From contig DKNW01000125.1 in assembly GCA_002469805.1 (NCBI GenBank), positions 1 through 5,909 on the forward strand: a DNA stretch of 5,909 bases, given 5' to 3'. This DNA is from Rhodobiaceae bacterium UBA7378 (GTDB lineage Bacteria > Pseudomonadota > Alphaproteobacteria > RS24). Shown here piece by piece: positions 1 to 5,909 of this stretch (positions within the stretch are counted from its first letter, which is position 1; each line of letters begins with the position of its first letter). The position numbers and the translations under genes are program-made. The notes under the pieces are model-generated. The model worked only from the letters and a program-made list of their open reading frames with translations, was not told where the DNA came from and searched no databases.

Positions 1-24
1 CTCTACCAACTGAGCTACCGGGGA
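1..24 (-). tRNA. 5' end of a tRNA, probably tRNA-Asn (partial)
   Basis: Read on the minus strand, this begins with a seven-base 5' acceptor strand (TCCCCGG). The invariant TA of positions 8-9 follows, then a D-arm (GCTCAG...GGTAGAG) with the usual D-stem pairing. The window edge removes the anticodon, so identity cannot be read directly. A U at position 1 with this acceptor and D-arm is typical of tRNA-Asn, and tRNA-Cys and tRNA-Asn are often neighbours in Alphaproteobacteria, so Asn is an inference. It lies 84 bases downstream of tRNA-Cys on the same strand and could be co-transcribed with it. Confidence 0.8.
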
Positions 25-27
25 GCA

Positions 28-43
28 GGACTATAATTAGTCC
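28..43. repeat. Perfect inverted repeat (hairpin) just upstream of the partial tRNA
   Basis: GGACTA (28-33) and TAGTCC (38-43) are perfect inverted arms separated by TAAT. The hairpin starts three bases before the 5' end of the partial tRNA, on the tRNA-Cys side. No T-run follows on the minus strand, so it does not look like an intrinsic terminator. It could be a leader or spacer structure for tRNA processing. The minus strand of the repeat also contains TATAGT, a -10-like hexamer, but it sits too close to the tRNA to be an obvious promoter element. Confidence 0.5.
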
Positions 44-62
44 AGTCGTTATCGCGTCTTCG

Positions 63-91
63 GATATATCAGAGCCGTTGAAAAAGTCCAA
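63..91 (-). promoter_or_regulatory. Possible promoter for the partial tRNA
   Basis: On the minus strand, TTGGAC (86-91) is followed after 17 bases by TATATC (63-68). Each resembles the sigma-70 boxes only partly (3 of 6 and 4 of 6). Initiation here would give a leader of roughly 30 bases containing the 28-43 hairpin. The alternative is read-through from tRNA-Cys. The call rests on spacing and weak matches only. Confidence 0.2.
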
Positions 92-108
92 CACGAAAAT
101 CTAGGTGC

Positions 109-182
109 TGGAGGCCACGCCCGGAATCGAACCGGGGTACACGGCTTTGCAGGCCGCTGCGTCACCACTCCGCCACGTGGCC
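109..182 (-). tRNA. tRNA-Cys (anticodon GCA)
   Basis: A complete 74-base cloverleaf can be folded on the minus strand. The acceptor strand GGCCACG (182-176) pairs with CGTGGCC. The anticodon loop reads CTGCAAA, with anticodon GCA at 150-148 preceded by T33. The T-arm is CCCGG-TTCGATT-CCGGG. The discriminator is U73, the usual identity base for tRNA-Cys, followed by a genomically encoded CCA (111-109). The anticodon stem has one G-U closing pair. The gene reads away from the methyltransferase gene and towards the partial tRNA at the left edge. Confidence 0.97.
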
Positions 183-204
183 GATTGTCAGGAGGGACGC
201 CGTT

Positions 205-233
205 ACCTAACGCAAACAAGGCTGCGTGTGCAA
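205..233 (-). promoter_or_regulatory. Possible tRNA-Cys promoter
   Basis: On the minus strand, TTGCAC (228-233) and TTAGGT (205-210) are separated by 17 bases. They are followed by a GC-rich discriminator-like stretch and then the tRNA 5' end at 182. Spacing and position suit a tRNA promoter, but the -10 match is poor. Confidence 0.2.
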
Positions 234-266
234 ACGGTTTTTCACGAAAGCAATTTATAAAGCCAA

Positions 267-295
267 TTGTATTTGGCATACTGGCGACGTATACA
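267..295 (+). promoter_or_regulatory. Possible promoter for the four-gene plus-strand cluster
   Basis: TTGTAT (267-272) and TATACA (290-295) are spaced by 17 bases and lie 36 bases before the first gene's ATG, giving a predicted leader of about 30 bases. The matches are partial (TTG at -35, TATA at -10). A GANTC site (GAATC, 316-320), the recognition sequence of the alphaproteobacterial cell-cycle methyltransferase CcrM, lies between this element and the start codon. Confidence 0.25.
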
Positions 296-331
296 AACAG
301 CGTCACCCGCTTGCAGAATCAAGAGTAAACT

Positions 332-1018
332 ATGAAAGCAATGCCGCATCTTGAAGACGATCCCGTAACCCAGACACGGATCAATATGGTCGAAGGCCAA
401 TTGAAACCAGGGGGTGTGCGCGACTATCGGCTTACGAAAATGATATGTAATATTGCGCGCGAAGCCTTTGTAGCCGCCGATGTCCGCTCTGTTGCCTATG
501 CTGATCGCGAGCTTCCATCGCAGGCAGGTGATGCCCGTCGCCAGCTTCTTTCACCACTCACGTTTGCCCGTCTTGCTGAGTTGGCCGACTTACGCGCCGA
601 TGATGTAGTCTTGGACATTGCCGGCGGTACGGGTTATTCAGCCGCTGTTATTGCGGGGCTCGTCAATACGGTTATTGCGCTTGAAGACGATGAAGCATTT
701 TGCGAGAAAGCTGGAGCTGTCTGGCAGGAGCTTGGTGTCGATAATGCCGTCGCAGTTCAAGGACCACTGACTGACGGGCAGCGCAAACAAGCGCCGTTCA
801 ATGTGATTTTTGTGAACGGGTGTGTTGCTGATGTGCCACATGATTTGCTGGATCAGTTGGTAGATCGAGGGCGCCTCGTATGCGTACAGGAAGTTGACGG
901 AGCGCAAAAGGCAATTATTTACACGCGTATCGGTGACAGTTTTGCTCATCGTATTGCGTTCGATTCGCGTGCGCCGGTTCTGGATAGTTTCAAACCGGCA
1001 CCCAAGTTTGAATTTTAA
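332..1018 (+). CDS. Protein-L-isoaspartate O-methyltransferase-family protein
   Basis: This is a 228-residue cytoplasmic class I SAM-dependent methyltransferase of the Pcm/PIMT family, which methylates isoaspartyl residues in damaged proteins. The family N-terminus is visible (RINMVEGQLKPGGVRD, 17-31; REAFV, 43-47). SAM motif I is VVLDIAGGTGYSA (92-104), the acidic residues after strand 2 are ALEDD (116-120), motif II is NVIFVNG (157-163) and GRLVCV (180-185) follows. The C-terminus ends in a PVLDSFKPAPKFEF block that I associate with TolC-linked alphaproteobacterial members. The canonical active-site stretch (GxGQTISxP-like), expected before motif I, is not recognisable at 60-76, where the sequence is ELPSQAGDARRQLLSPL. 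Isoaspartyl repair is therefore uncertain and the symbol pcm is not assigned. The start at 332 has a weak upstream AAGAG (321-325); ATG 341 is an alternative. tolC follows after 53 bases. Confidence 0.9.
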   Translation: MKAMPHLEDDPVTQTRINMVEGQLKPGGVRDYRLTKMICNIAREAFVAADVRSVAYADRELPSQAGDARRQLLSPLTFARLAELADLRADDVVLDIAGGTGYSAAVIAGLVNTVIALEDDEAFCEKAGAVWQELGVDNAVAVQGPLTDGQRKQAPFNVIFVNGCVADVPHDLLDQLVDRGRLVCVQEVDGAQKAIIYTRIGDSFAHRIAFDSRAPVLDSFKPAPKFEF

Positions 1019-1071
1019 CGTCTAACTTCGCTTTCTGGTCTGCCGGAATTGCGTGGGATCGGGGAAACAAT

Positions 1072-2406
1072 ATGAAAAGAGTTGTTACAGCAGCTTTTAG
1101 CATTTGCATGGCGACAGTAGGCCTCAATTTGCCGGCCTATGCCATGTCGCTTGATGATGCCATCGCGCAAACATTGGCGCGAAACCCCTCATTGAGCAGC
1201 GCCCAATCCGCCTATAATGCCGCCTATGCTGAGCAGTTTGTGAGCCTTGCCGACATGCTCCCGAATGTCTACGCATTTGCGGCCGAGACAACATCAAACA
1301 CAGATGCTGAGTTTTACGGCACAGGTGCCATCAACACAGCGGCAAATATTGGCGACACGGACAGCGATAGCTATGGCGTGCAGGTAACACAAAACGTCTT
1401 TGGCAGTGGACGCTACGTAAATGCGTTCCGCAGCAAGCGCGCGGAAATACGCAGCAAGGCGAAAAATCTCGTCAATACTGAACAACAGATTATCTTGCAG
1501 GCGATAACTGCCTATCTGGACGTCATTCGTGATCAATCGATTGCGGCGGTTAATGAGCAAAATGTTGTTGTGCTGTCAAAACACCTTGAAGCCGTGAAAG
1601 ACAGGTTCGAGGTGGGGGTAGTCACACGAACGGATATTGCCCAGTCGGAAGCCCGCCTAGCCGGCGCGACGTCCAGCTATCTTGCGGCGCAGGCACGGCT
1701 GCTGGGTGCGCGGGCGGTCTATCGTGAAGTTGTTGGTTTGGAGCCGGAAAATCTCAACAGGCCGGAAGATCTGCCGCGCTTGCCGGACACGATTGACGCG
1801 GCACGTACGCAAGCGCGCGCCTCAAGTCCAACGCTGGCTGCCGCTCGCGAAATGGCAGATAGTGGCCGCTATTCGGCTTACAGCGCTATTGGCATGGCCT
1901 TGCCGTCGGTTACGGTAACCGGCTCTCACACGTTTACAGAAGACCCAAGCAGCTTGTTGGTAGGCACGGAAACCGAAATAACATCGGTTCAGGTGCAGGT
2001 AAAAGTGCCAATTTTTATGGGCGGGCGTTCAGTAGCTGGCATTAGCGCGGCGGGCGATTATCGCGATTCGCTGACACGTCAGGTCCACGCCGCCGCAAAT
2101 GCGGTAGAACGCGGCGTAATTGTCGCGTGGAATAATTATGAAGCCGCCACAGCCGCGATCGCGGCACGCCAGCAGCAAATAGCGGCATCTGATGTAGCTC
2201 TTGAAGGGGTGCGCGAAGAAAGCCAGCTTGGAACCCGCACGAACCTTGATGTGTTGGACGCCGAACAGGATTTGCTGGATGCACGTGTTAATCTTGTGCA
2301 GGCTGAGCGCGACCAGTGGGTTGCGGCTTATGCGTTATTGTCGAGCATAGGGCAATTGACCGGATCACGCCTTGGGATCAAGGCGGCTGAGGTCGATACT
2401 CCCTGA
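1072..2406 (+). CDS. tolC: TolC-family outer-membrane channel protein
   Basis: This 444-residue outer-membrane efflux protein (OEP/TolC family) would form the trimeric exit duct for type I secretion systems or tripartite drug pumps. A Sec signal peptide is clear: KR at residues 2-3, a hydrophobic core, and AYA at 22-24 before the likely cleavage. The mature start (SLDDAIAQTLARNPSL) is the usual OEP opening helix. The internal duplication shows as two helical-hairpin signatures: RFEVGVVTRTDIAQSEARLA (178-197) and the related block from SQLGTRTNLDVLDAEQDLL (384-402). Likely beta-strand regions lie near 66-112 and 278-316, the second leading into VPIFMGGRS. An RBS-like GGGGA (1061-1065) precedes the ATG at good spacing. 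No inner-membrane pump or adaptor gene is present here, so the partner transporter is unknown. TolC-family assignment is secure; orthology to E. coli TolC specifically is inferred. Confidence 0.93.
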   Translation: MKRVVTAAFSICMATVGLNLPAYAMSLDDAIAQTLARNPSLSSAQSAYNAAYAEQFVSLADMLPNVYAFAAETTSNTDAEFYGTGAINTAANIGDTDSDSYGVQVTQNVFGSGRYVNAFRSKRAEIRSKAKNLVNTEQQIILQAITAYLDVIRDQSIAAVNEQNVVVLSKHLEAVKDRFEVGVVTRTDIAQSEARLAGATSSYLAAQARLLGARAVYREVVGLEPENLNRPEDLPRLPDTIDAARTQARASSPTLAAAREMADSGRYSAYSAIGMALPSVTVTGSHTFTEDPSSLLVGTETEITSVQVQVKVPIFMGGRSVAGISAAGDYRDSLTRQVHAAANAVERGVIVAWNNYEAATAAIAARQQQIAASDVALEGVREESQLGTRTNLDVLDAEQDLLDARVNLVQAERDQWVAAYALLSSIGQLTGSRLGIKAAEVDTP

Positions 2407-2473
2407 TCGGTTTGTTTAGTTTTCTGTTGTTTTCGGGTGGTGGTTCTGCGTTCAGATAGGCAACCGCATACAC

Positions 2474-2477
2474 GGAG
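2474..2477 (+). promoter_or_regulatory. Ribosome binding site supporting a TTG start for popZ
   Basis: GGAG lies seven bases before an in-frame TTG at 2485. The more upstream in-frame GTG (2437) is preceded by T-rich sequence with no Shine-Dalgarno match, and the downstream ATG (2551) also lacks one. This site is the main reason for choosing TTG. Confidence 0.55.
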
Positions 2478-2484
2478 ACACATT

Positions 2485-2889
2485 TTGAAAAATGAAAACG
2501 ATACCAAGCTAGGTGAACGCTTCGCTACCCCCGACCAACTGCATGACCAGATGGCCGATAGTGACGACAGCGATACGATTATATCGGCAATCCGCGAGAT
2601 AATTAGTGCTGACATGACGATGCTGGAGACCGATCCAGCGCACGAAATGATTTCCGCGCGCGCCGAAGCGCGTTTGCGGGCGTCGCTAAACCGGCTCACT
2701 GGTGGCACTGATACGCCGCCCACCGTGCTTGAGGCACTGGTGCTGGAAGCGCTCGACCCGCTCTTGCGCGATTGGCTGGAACGCAACATGGCCCCGCTGG
2801 TTGAACGGCTGGTCGAGGGCGAAATCCGCCGCATCATGTCGCAAGGGCGGCGTGCGAAGCATCTTGAAGCAGACGATGCCTTGGTGTAG
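2485..2889 (+). CDS. popZ: PopZ, polar organizing protein (DUF2497 family), short form
   Basis: From the TTG start this is a 134-residue protein. PopZ self-assembles into a polar scaffold that anchors ParB-parS and recruits regulators in Alphaproteobacteria. Two family signatures are visible. The N-terminal partner-binding helix is DTIISAIREIISAD (30-43), matching the EEILASIRRIISED-type motif. The C-terminal oligomerisation region (80-122) carries DPLLRDWLERNMAPLVERLV (91-110), then EGEIRRI. The linker of about 35 residues (46-80) is much shorter than the acidic, proline-rich linker of Caulobacter PopZ (about 78 residues) and nearly neutral, with five acidic and four arginine residues. The start is uncertain: GTG 2437 would give 150 residues and ATG 2551 gives 112, the latter placing the helix near the N-terminus as in Caulobacter. 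valS begins 32 bases downstream; popZ next to valS is, from memory, a recurrent alphaproteobacterial arrangement. Confidence 0.88.
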   Translation: MKNENDTKLGERFATPDQLHDQMADSDDSDTIISAIREIISADMTMLETDPAHEMISARAEARLRASLNRLTGGTDTPPTVLEALVLEALDPLLRDWLERNMAPLVERLVEGEIRRIMSQGRRAKHLEADDALV

Positions 2890-2921
2890 TCCCATCTTTA
2901 GTGTAGAAACTGCGTTAGCTT

Positions 2922-5606
2922 ATGTCAGATACCAGCAAAAATACCCTTGATAAGACCTATGACCCGTCCGCGATAGAAGCGGCACTATATGCGGCGTGGG
3001 AAGATGACGGATGCTTTAAGGCTGGCCGTGAGCCGGAAGGCAAGCCGTATACCATCGTGATACCGCCCCCCAATGTGACGGGCAGCCTGCATATGGGCCA
3101 CGCGCTCAATAATACGTTGCAAGATATCTTGTGCCGGTTCGAGCGCATGCGCGGGCGCGATGTGCTTTGGCAACCGGGAACCGACCATGCTGGTATTGCG
3201 ACGCAGATGGTCGTTGAGCGTCAACTTGCCGAAGAAGGCAATGCCACCCGCCGCGATATGGGCCGCGATGCGTTTATAGCGCGCGTGTGGAAATGGAAAG
3301 AGGAAAGCGGTTCGACAATCACGGGCCAGCTGCGTCGCCTTGGGGCATCATGCGACTGGAGCCGCGAACGTTTCACCATGGATGATGGCCTATCGCAGGC
3401 CGTTTTGAAAGTTTTTGTCGCGCTTTACGAGCAGGGGCTGATTTACAAGGACAAGCGCCTGGTGAACTGGGATCCGGGGCTTTTGACCGCAATCTCTGAC
3501 CTCGAAGTTGTTCAAAAAGAAGTCAACAGCCACATGTGGCACTTCAACTATCCGCTGGCGGATGGTAGCGGGCATATCACCGTTGCGACGACGCGGCCGG
3601 AAACCATGCTTGGCGATACCGGCGTGGCGGTGCACCCCGAAGACCCGCGTTATCAGAAACTAATCGGCAAGCACGTGGTTTTGCCGATTGTCGGGCGCGA
3701 AATTCCGATTGTGGCCGATGAATATGCTGATCCTGAACAAGGTTCAGGCGCGGTAAAAATCACACCGGCACATGATTTCAACGATTTTGAAGTTGGCAAG
3801 CGCTGCGGGCTTGAGGCCGTCAACATGCTGGATCAACGCGCATGTATTGATTTGTCGGACCCAGCATTCGAGGCGATGGTCGGGCGCGACGAATGGCAGG
3901 GCATGGACCGGTTCGCGGCGCGCAAAAAAATTGTGGTGACGCTGGAGCATTTGGGTCTTGTCGACAAGATTGAAGACAATACGCATATGGTGCCGTTCGG
4001 CGATCGCTCGGACAAAGTAATCGAGCCGTGGCTGACCGACCAGTGGTATGTCGATGCGGCTACGCTTGCCAGACCCGCACGCGAAGCAGTGGAAGACGGG
4101 CGTACGAAATTCGTGCCTGCAAATTGGGATAAAACCTATTTTGAGTGGATGAATAATATTCAACCATGGTGTATTTCGCGCCAGCTCTGGTGGGGCCATC
4201 AGATCCCTGCATGGTACGGCCCGGGCGGGGAGATCTTTGTTGCTGAGACCGAAGCCGTGGCAATGGCGAAAGCCGAAGCGCATTTTGGTGTGCCTACGGA
4301 ACTGACGCGCGACGAGGACGTGCTGGACACCTGGTTTTCGTCTGCCCTGTGGCCTTTCTCGACGCTCGGCTGGCCGGAAGATGCGCCGGAACTAGCGCGG
4401 CATTACAAAACCGATGTACTGGTGACCGGCTTTGACATTATTTTCTTCTGGGTCGCGCGAATGATGATGGCAGGCCTGCATTTCATGGACGAAGTGCCGT
4501 TCCACACGGTCTATATTCATGCACTGGTACGCGATGAAAAAGGCGCCAAAATGTCAAAATCCAAGGGCAATGTTATTGACCCGCTGGAGTTGTGTGACAA
4601 GTATGGCGCCGACGCTCTGCGCTTCACCCTGTCTGCGATGGCGGCGATGGGGCGCGACATTAAGCTGGCCGAAGCGCGGGTCGAGGGGTATCGCAATTTC
4701 GGCACGAAACTATGGAACGCTGCGCGCTTCTGCGAAATGAACGGCTGCTTTGCTGCGGGTGGTTTTGACCCGGCGAAAGCCTCTTTGCCTCTAACGCGTT
4801 GGATTGTCGGCGAAGCGGTGCACGCGCAAAACAGCGTGACGCAAGCCATTGAAGCGTATCGCTTCAATGATGCAGCCAATGGCGTCTACCAATTTATCTG
4901 GAACAATTTCTGCGATTGGTATGTCGAATTGGCAAAGCCGGTATTGCAAGGGGAAGACGGTGCCGCAAAAGCTGAAGTGCAGGCGGCTACCAAATGGGCG
5001 CTCGATCACGCGCTGCGGCTGTTGCACCCGTTCATGCCTTTTGTGACCGAAGAGTTGTGGGGCAAAACCGGCACGCGGGACGGCTATCTCATGCTCGACC
5101 ATTGGCCGACTTTGCCCGAAATGCTGGTAGATGATGAAGCGATGGCGGAAATCAGTTGGCTGATTAACGCGATCACCGAAATTCGTTCGGTACGTGCCGA
5201 GATGAATGTGCCAGCTGGTGCGCAAGTGCCGCTGGTGGCTGTAGATGCTGGCGCGCAGACGCAAAATCGGTTGGAAACCACAGGCGACACGCTGAGACGT
5301 TTGGCGCGTTTGGCGGATATTTCTTTTGCCGATACCGTGCCAGCCGGCTCAGCTCAAACAGTGCTGGGCGAGGCGACGCTTGCGCTGCCATTGGCTGACG
5401 TGATCGACATTGCCGCCGAGCGTGCGCGGTTGCAAAAAGAAATCGGCAAAACCGAAGGCGAGATCAAAAAGCTATCAGGCAAGCTGAATAATGAAGGGTT
5501 TCTGGCTAAGGCACCCGAAGCCGTGGTTGCAGAAAACCGCGCGCGCTTGGACGAAGAAGAAGCCCGTCGCGATAAACTTAATTCTGCGCTGGCGCGTCTG
5601 GCTTAA
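2922..5606 (+). CDS. valS: Valyl-tRNA synthetase (ValRS)
   Basis: This 894-residue class Ia aminoacyl-tRNA synthetase charges tRNA-Val with valine and edits misactivated threonine, in the cytoplasm. The ATP-binding HIGH motif is HMGH (57-60) within PPPNVTGSLHMGHAL, and KMSKS is at 543-547. The CP1 editing domain (about 205-350) carries TTRPETMLGDTGVAVHP (223-239) and KITPAHDFND (279-288), whose K279, T281, D285 and D288 correspond to known editing-site residues. The catalytic core resumes with CISRQLWWGHQIPAWY (417-432) and LDTWFSSALWPFSTLGWP (468-485). The anticodon-binding domain spans about 625-770, and a charged C-terminal coiled coil (about 833-893) is the tRNA-binding arm typical of bacterial ValRS. 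Length is normal and no key residue is missing. The ATG has no clear Shine-Dalgarno, so translation may depend partly on upstream popZ. The stop overlaps that of the convergent gene. Confidence 0.98.
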   Translation: MSDTSKNTLDKTYDPSAIEAALYAAWEDDGCFKAGREPEGKPYTIVIPPPNVTGSLHMGHALNNTLQDILCRFERMRGRDVLWQPGTDHAGIATQMVVERQLAEEGNATRRDMGRDAFIARVWKWKEESGSTITGQLRRLGASCDWSRERFTMDDGLSQAVLKVFVALYEQGLIYKDKRLVNWDPGLLTAISDLEVVQKEVNSHMWHFNYPLADGSGHITVATTRPETMLGDTGVAVHPEDPRYQKLIGKHVVLPIVGREIPIVADEYADPEQGSGAVKITPAHDFNDFEVGKRCGLEAVNMLDQRACIDLSDPAFEAMVGRDEWQGMDRFAARKKIVVTLEHLGLVDKIEDNTHMVPFGDRSDKVIEPWLTDQWYVDAATLARPAREAVEDGRTKFVPANWDKTYFEWMNNIQPWCISRQLWWGHQIPAWYGPGGEIFVAETEAVAMAKAEAHFGVPTELTRDEDVLDTWFSSALWPFSTLGWPEDAPELARHYKTDVLVTGFDIIFFWVARMMMAGLHFMDEVPFHTVYIHALVRDEKGAKMSKSKGNVIDPLELCDKYGADALRFTLSAMAAMGRDIKLAEARVEGYRNFGTKLWNAARFCEMNGCFAAGGFDPAKASLPLTRWIVGEAVHAQNSVTQAIEAYRFNDAANGVYQFIWNNFCDWYVELAKPVLQGEDGAAKAEVQAATKWALDHALRLLHPFMPFVTEELWGKTGTRDGYLMLDHWPTLPEMLVDDEAMAEISWLINAITEIRSVRAEMNVPAGAQVPLVAVDAGAQTQNRLETTGDTLRRLARLADISFADTVPAGSAQTVLGEATLALPLADVIDIAAERARLQKEIGKTEGEIKKLSGKLNNEGFLAKAPEAVVAENRARLDEEEARRDKLNSALARLA

Positions 5607-5909
5607 ATATATTCCGCGTAAAATGCATACACCGTCACGCCGATGCAAACGGCGAGGCTCGCACGCCGCACGGTCGCATCCGATACAAAATCTGTGAGCC
5701 GCGCCGCGCCGTAACTGCCAAGCCCAATGCCCAGCATTACAGCCAACCCGCCGACATAATCGACAACTCCCGCACCGATAAATAGCACCAGCGCCGAGAT
5801 GGACGAGACTGTTGCGAATATCAGTTTGAGGCCTTGCATGGTGCGTACCTGCGTGTAGCCCGATAGCGACAGCGCAGCCAGCGTTAAGATGCCGAAGCCG
5901 CCGTTGAAA
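5603..5909 (-). CDS. TauE/SafE-family membrane transporter, C-terminal part (partial)
   Basis: The last 101 residues of a minus-strand gene continue past the right window edge. They begin in frame with FNGGFGILTLAALSLSGY, matching the FxGGxGI-LAALSL signature that opens the second repeat of TauE/SafE (sulfite exporter/DUF81) proteins. The MQGLKLIFATVSS stretch matches the family's following helix (N-x-LK type). Four hydrophobic segments are visible, ending at AVCIGVTVYAFYAEYI. The family comprises inner-membrane anion carriers proposed to export sulfite or other organosulfur compounds, but substrates are mostly untested, so no symbol is given. An ATG at 5839 is internal, because the family signature lies upstream of it and the frame stays open to the edge. 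The gene converges on valS with a four-base overlap, so it is probably a separate transcription unit. Confidence 0.85.
   Translation of the reverse strand, partial: FNGGFGILTLAALSLSGYTQVRTMQGLKLIFATVSSISALVLFIGAGVVDYVGGLAVMLGIGLGSYGAARLTDFVSDATVRRASLAVCIGVTVYAFYAEYI

Noticed and set aside
77..92. Possible terminator hairpin (GTTG...CAAC) after tRNA-Cys
   Set aside because: The stem is only 4 bp and no T-run follows on the minus strand, so read-through into the next tRNA is more likely.
49..306. Minus-strand open frame of 85 codons
   Set aside because: It runs across tRNA-Cys and the divergent promoter region, and its translation resembles no family I know.
2152..2165. 14-base palindrome centred on GCGATCGC, with another GCGATCGC at 4000-4007
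   Set aside because: GCGATCGC recalls the cyanobacterial HIP1 octamer, but only two copies were noticed, both in coding sequence, and the gene content is alphaproteobacterial. It encodes Ala/Arg-rich residues where such repeats arise easily.
2407..2484. T-rich tolC-popZ spacer considered as a terminator or promoter
   Set aside because: No stem precedes the T-rich stretch, and no pair of -35/-10 boxes with acceptable spacing could be found.
2328..2837. Minus-strand open frame of 169 codons, Ser/Arg-rich
   Set aside because: It lies antisense to the end of tolC and most of popZ; low-complexity composition is what antisense of a coding region gives, and PopZ signatures support the plus strand.
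3732..3748. 7-bp perfect inverted repeat CCTGAAC-AAG-GTTCAGG
   Set aside because: It lies inside valS in a conserved protein segment (PEQGSGAVKITPAHD), with no T-run; it is most simply a chance product of codon choice.
3744..4283. Minus-strand open frame of 179 codons inside valS
   Set aside because: It is fully antisense to conserved ValRS sequence, with no recognisable domain.

Overview
The window looks like a piece of an alphaproteobacterial chromosome. The main grounds are a PopZ-family (DUF2497) gene directly upstream of valS, preceded by a Pcm-like methyltransferase and a TolC-type outer-membrane channel. PopZ is essentially restricted to Alphaproteobacteria, and from memory this neighbourhood resembles that of Caulobacter and relatives. 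GC content is moderate. I could not settle the order within the class.

Layout: (1) Positions 1-182, minus strand: the 5' end of a tRNA cut by the left edge (probably tRNA-Asn) and a complete tRNA-Cys(GCA). A small perfect hairpin lies in the spacer between them. (2) Positions 183-331: a divergent intergenic region with weak promoter-like elements in both directions and one GANTC site. (3) Positions 332-5606, plus strand: four genes in a row, with gaps of 53, 78 and 32 bases. They are a protein-L-isoaspartate O-methyltransferase-family protein, a TolC-family outer-membrane efflux/secretion channel, a short PopZ homologue and full-length valyl-tRNA synthetase (valS). The order and spacing suggest one operon, although tolC and popZ could also have internal promoters. 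(4) Positions 5603-5909, minus strand: the C-terminal part of a TauE/SafE-family membrane transporter, cut by the right edge. It converges on valS, and the two stop codons overlap within the sequence TTAA.

The genes share no single pathway: protein repair or methylation, envelope export, cell-pole organisation and tRNA charging. Their linkage looks like conserved synteny rather than one functional module. I found no mobile element, CRISPR array, phage gene or defence system, and no convincing undescribed system. The points most worth a second look are the compact PopZ with its short, nearly charge-neutral linker and ambiguous non-ATG start, and the Pcm-like protein that keeps the SAM-binding fold but lacks the usual PIMT active-site signature.
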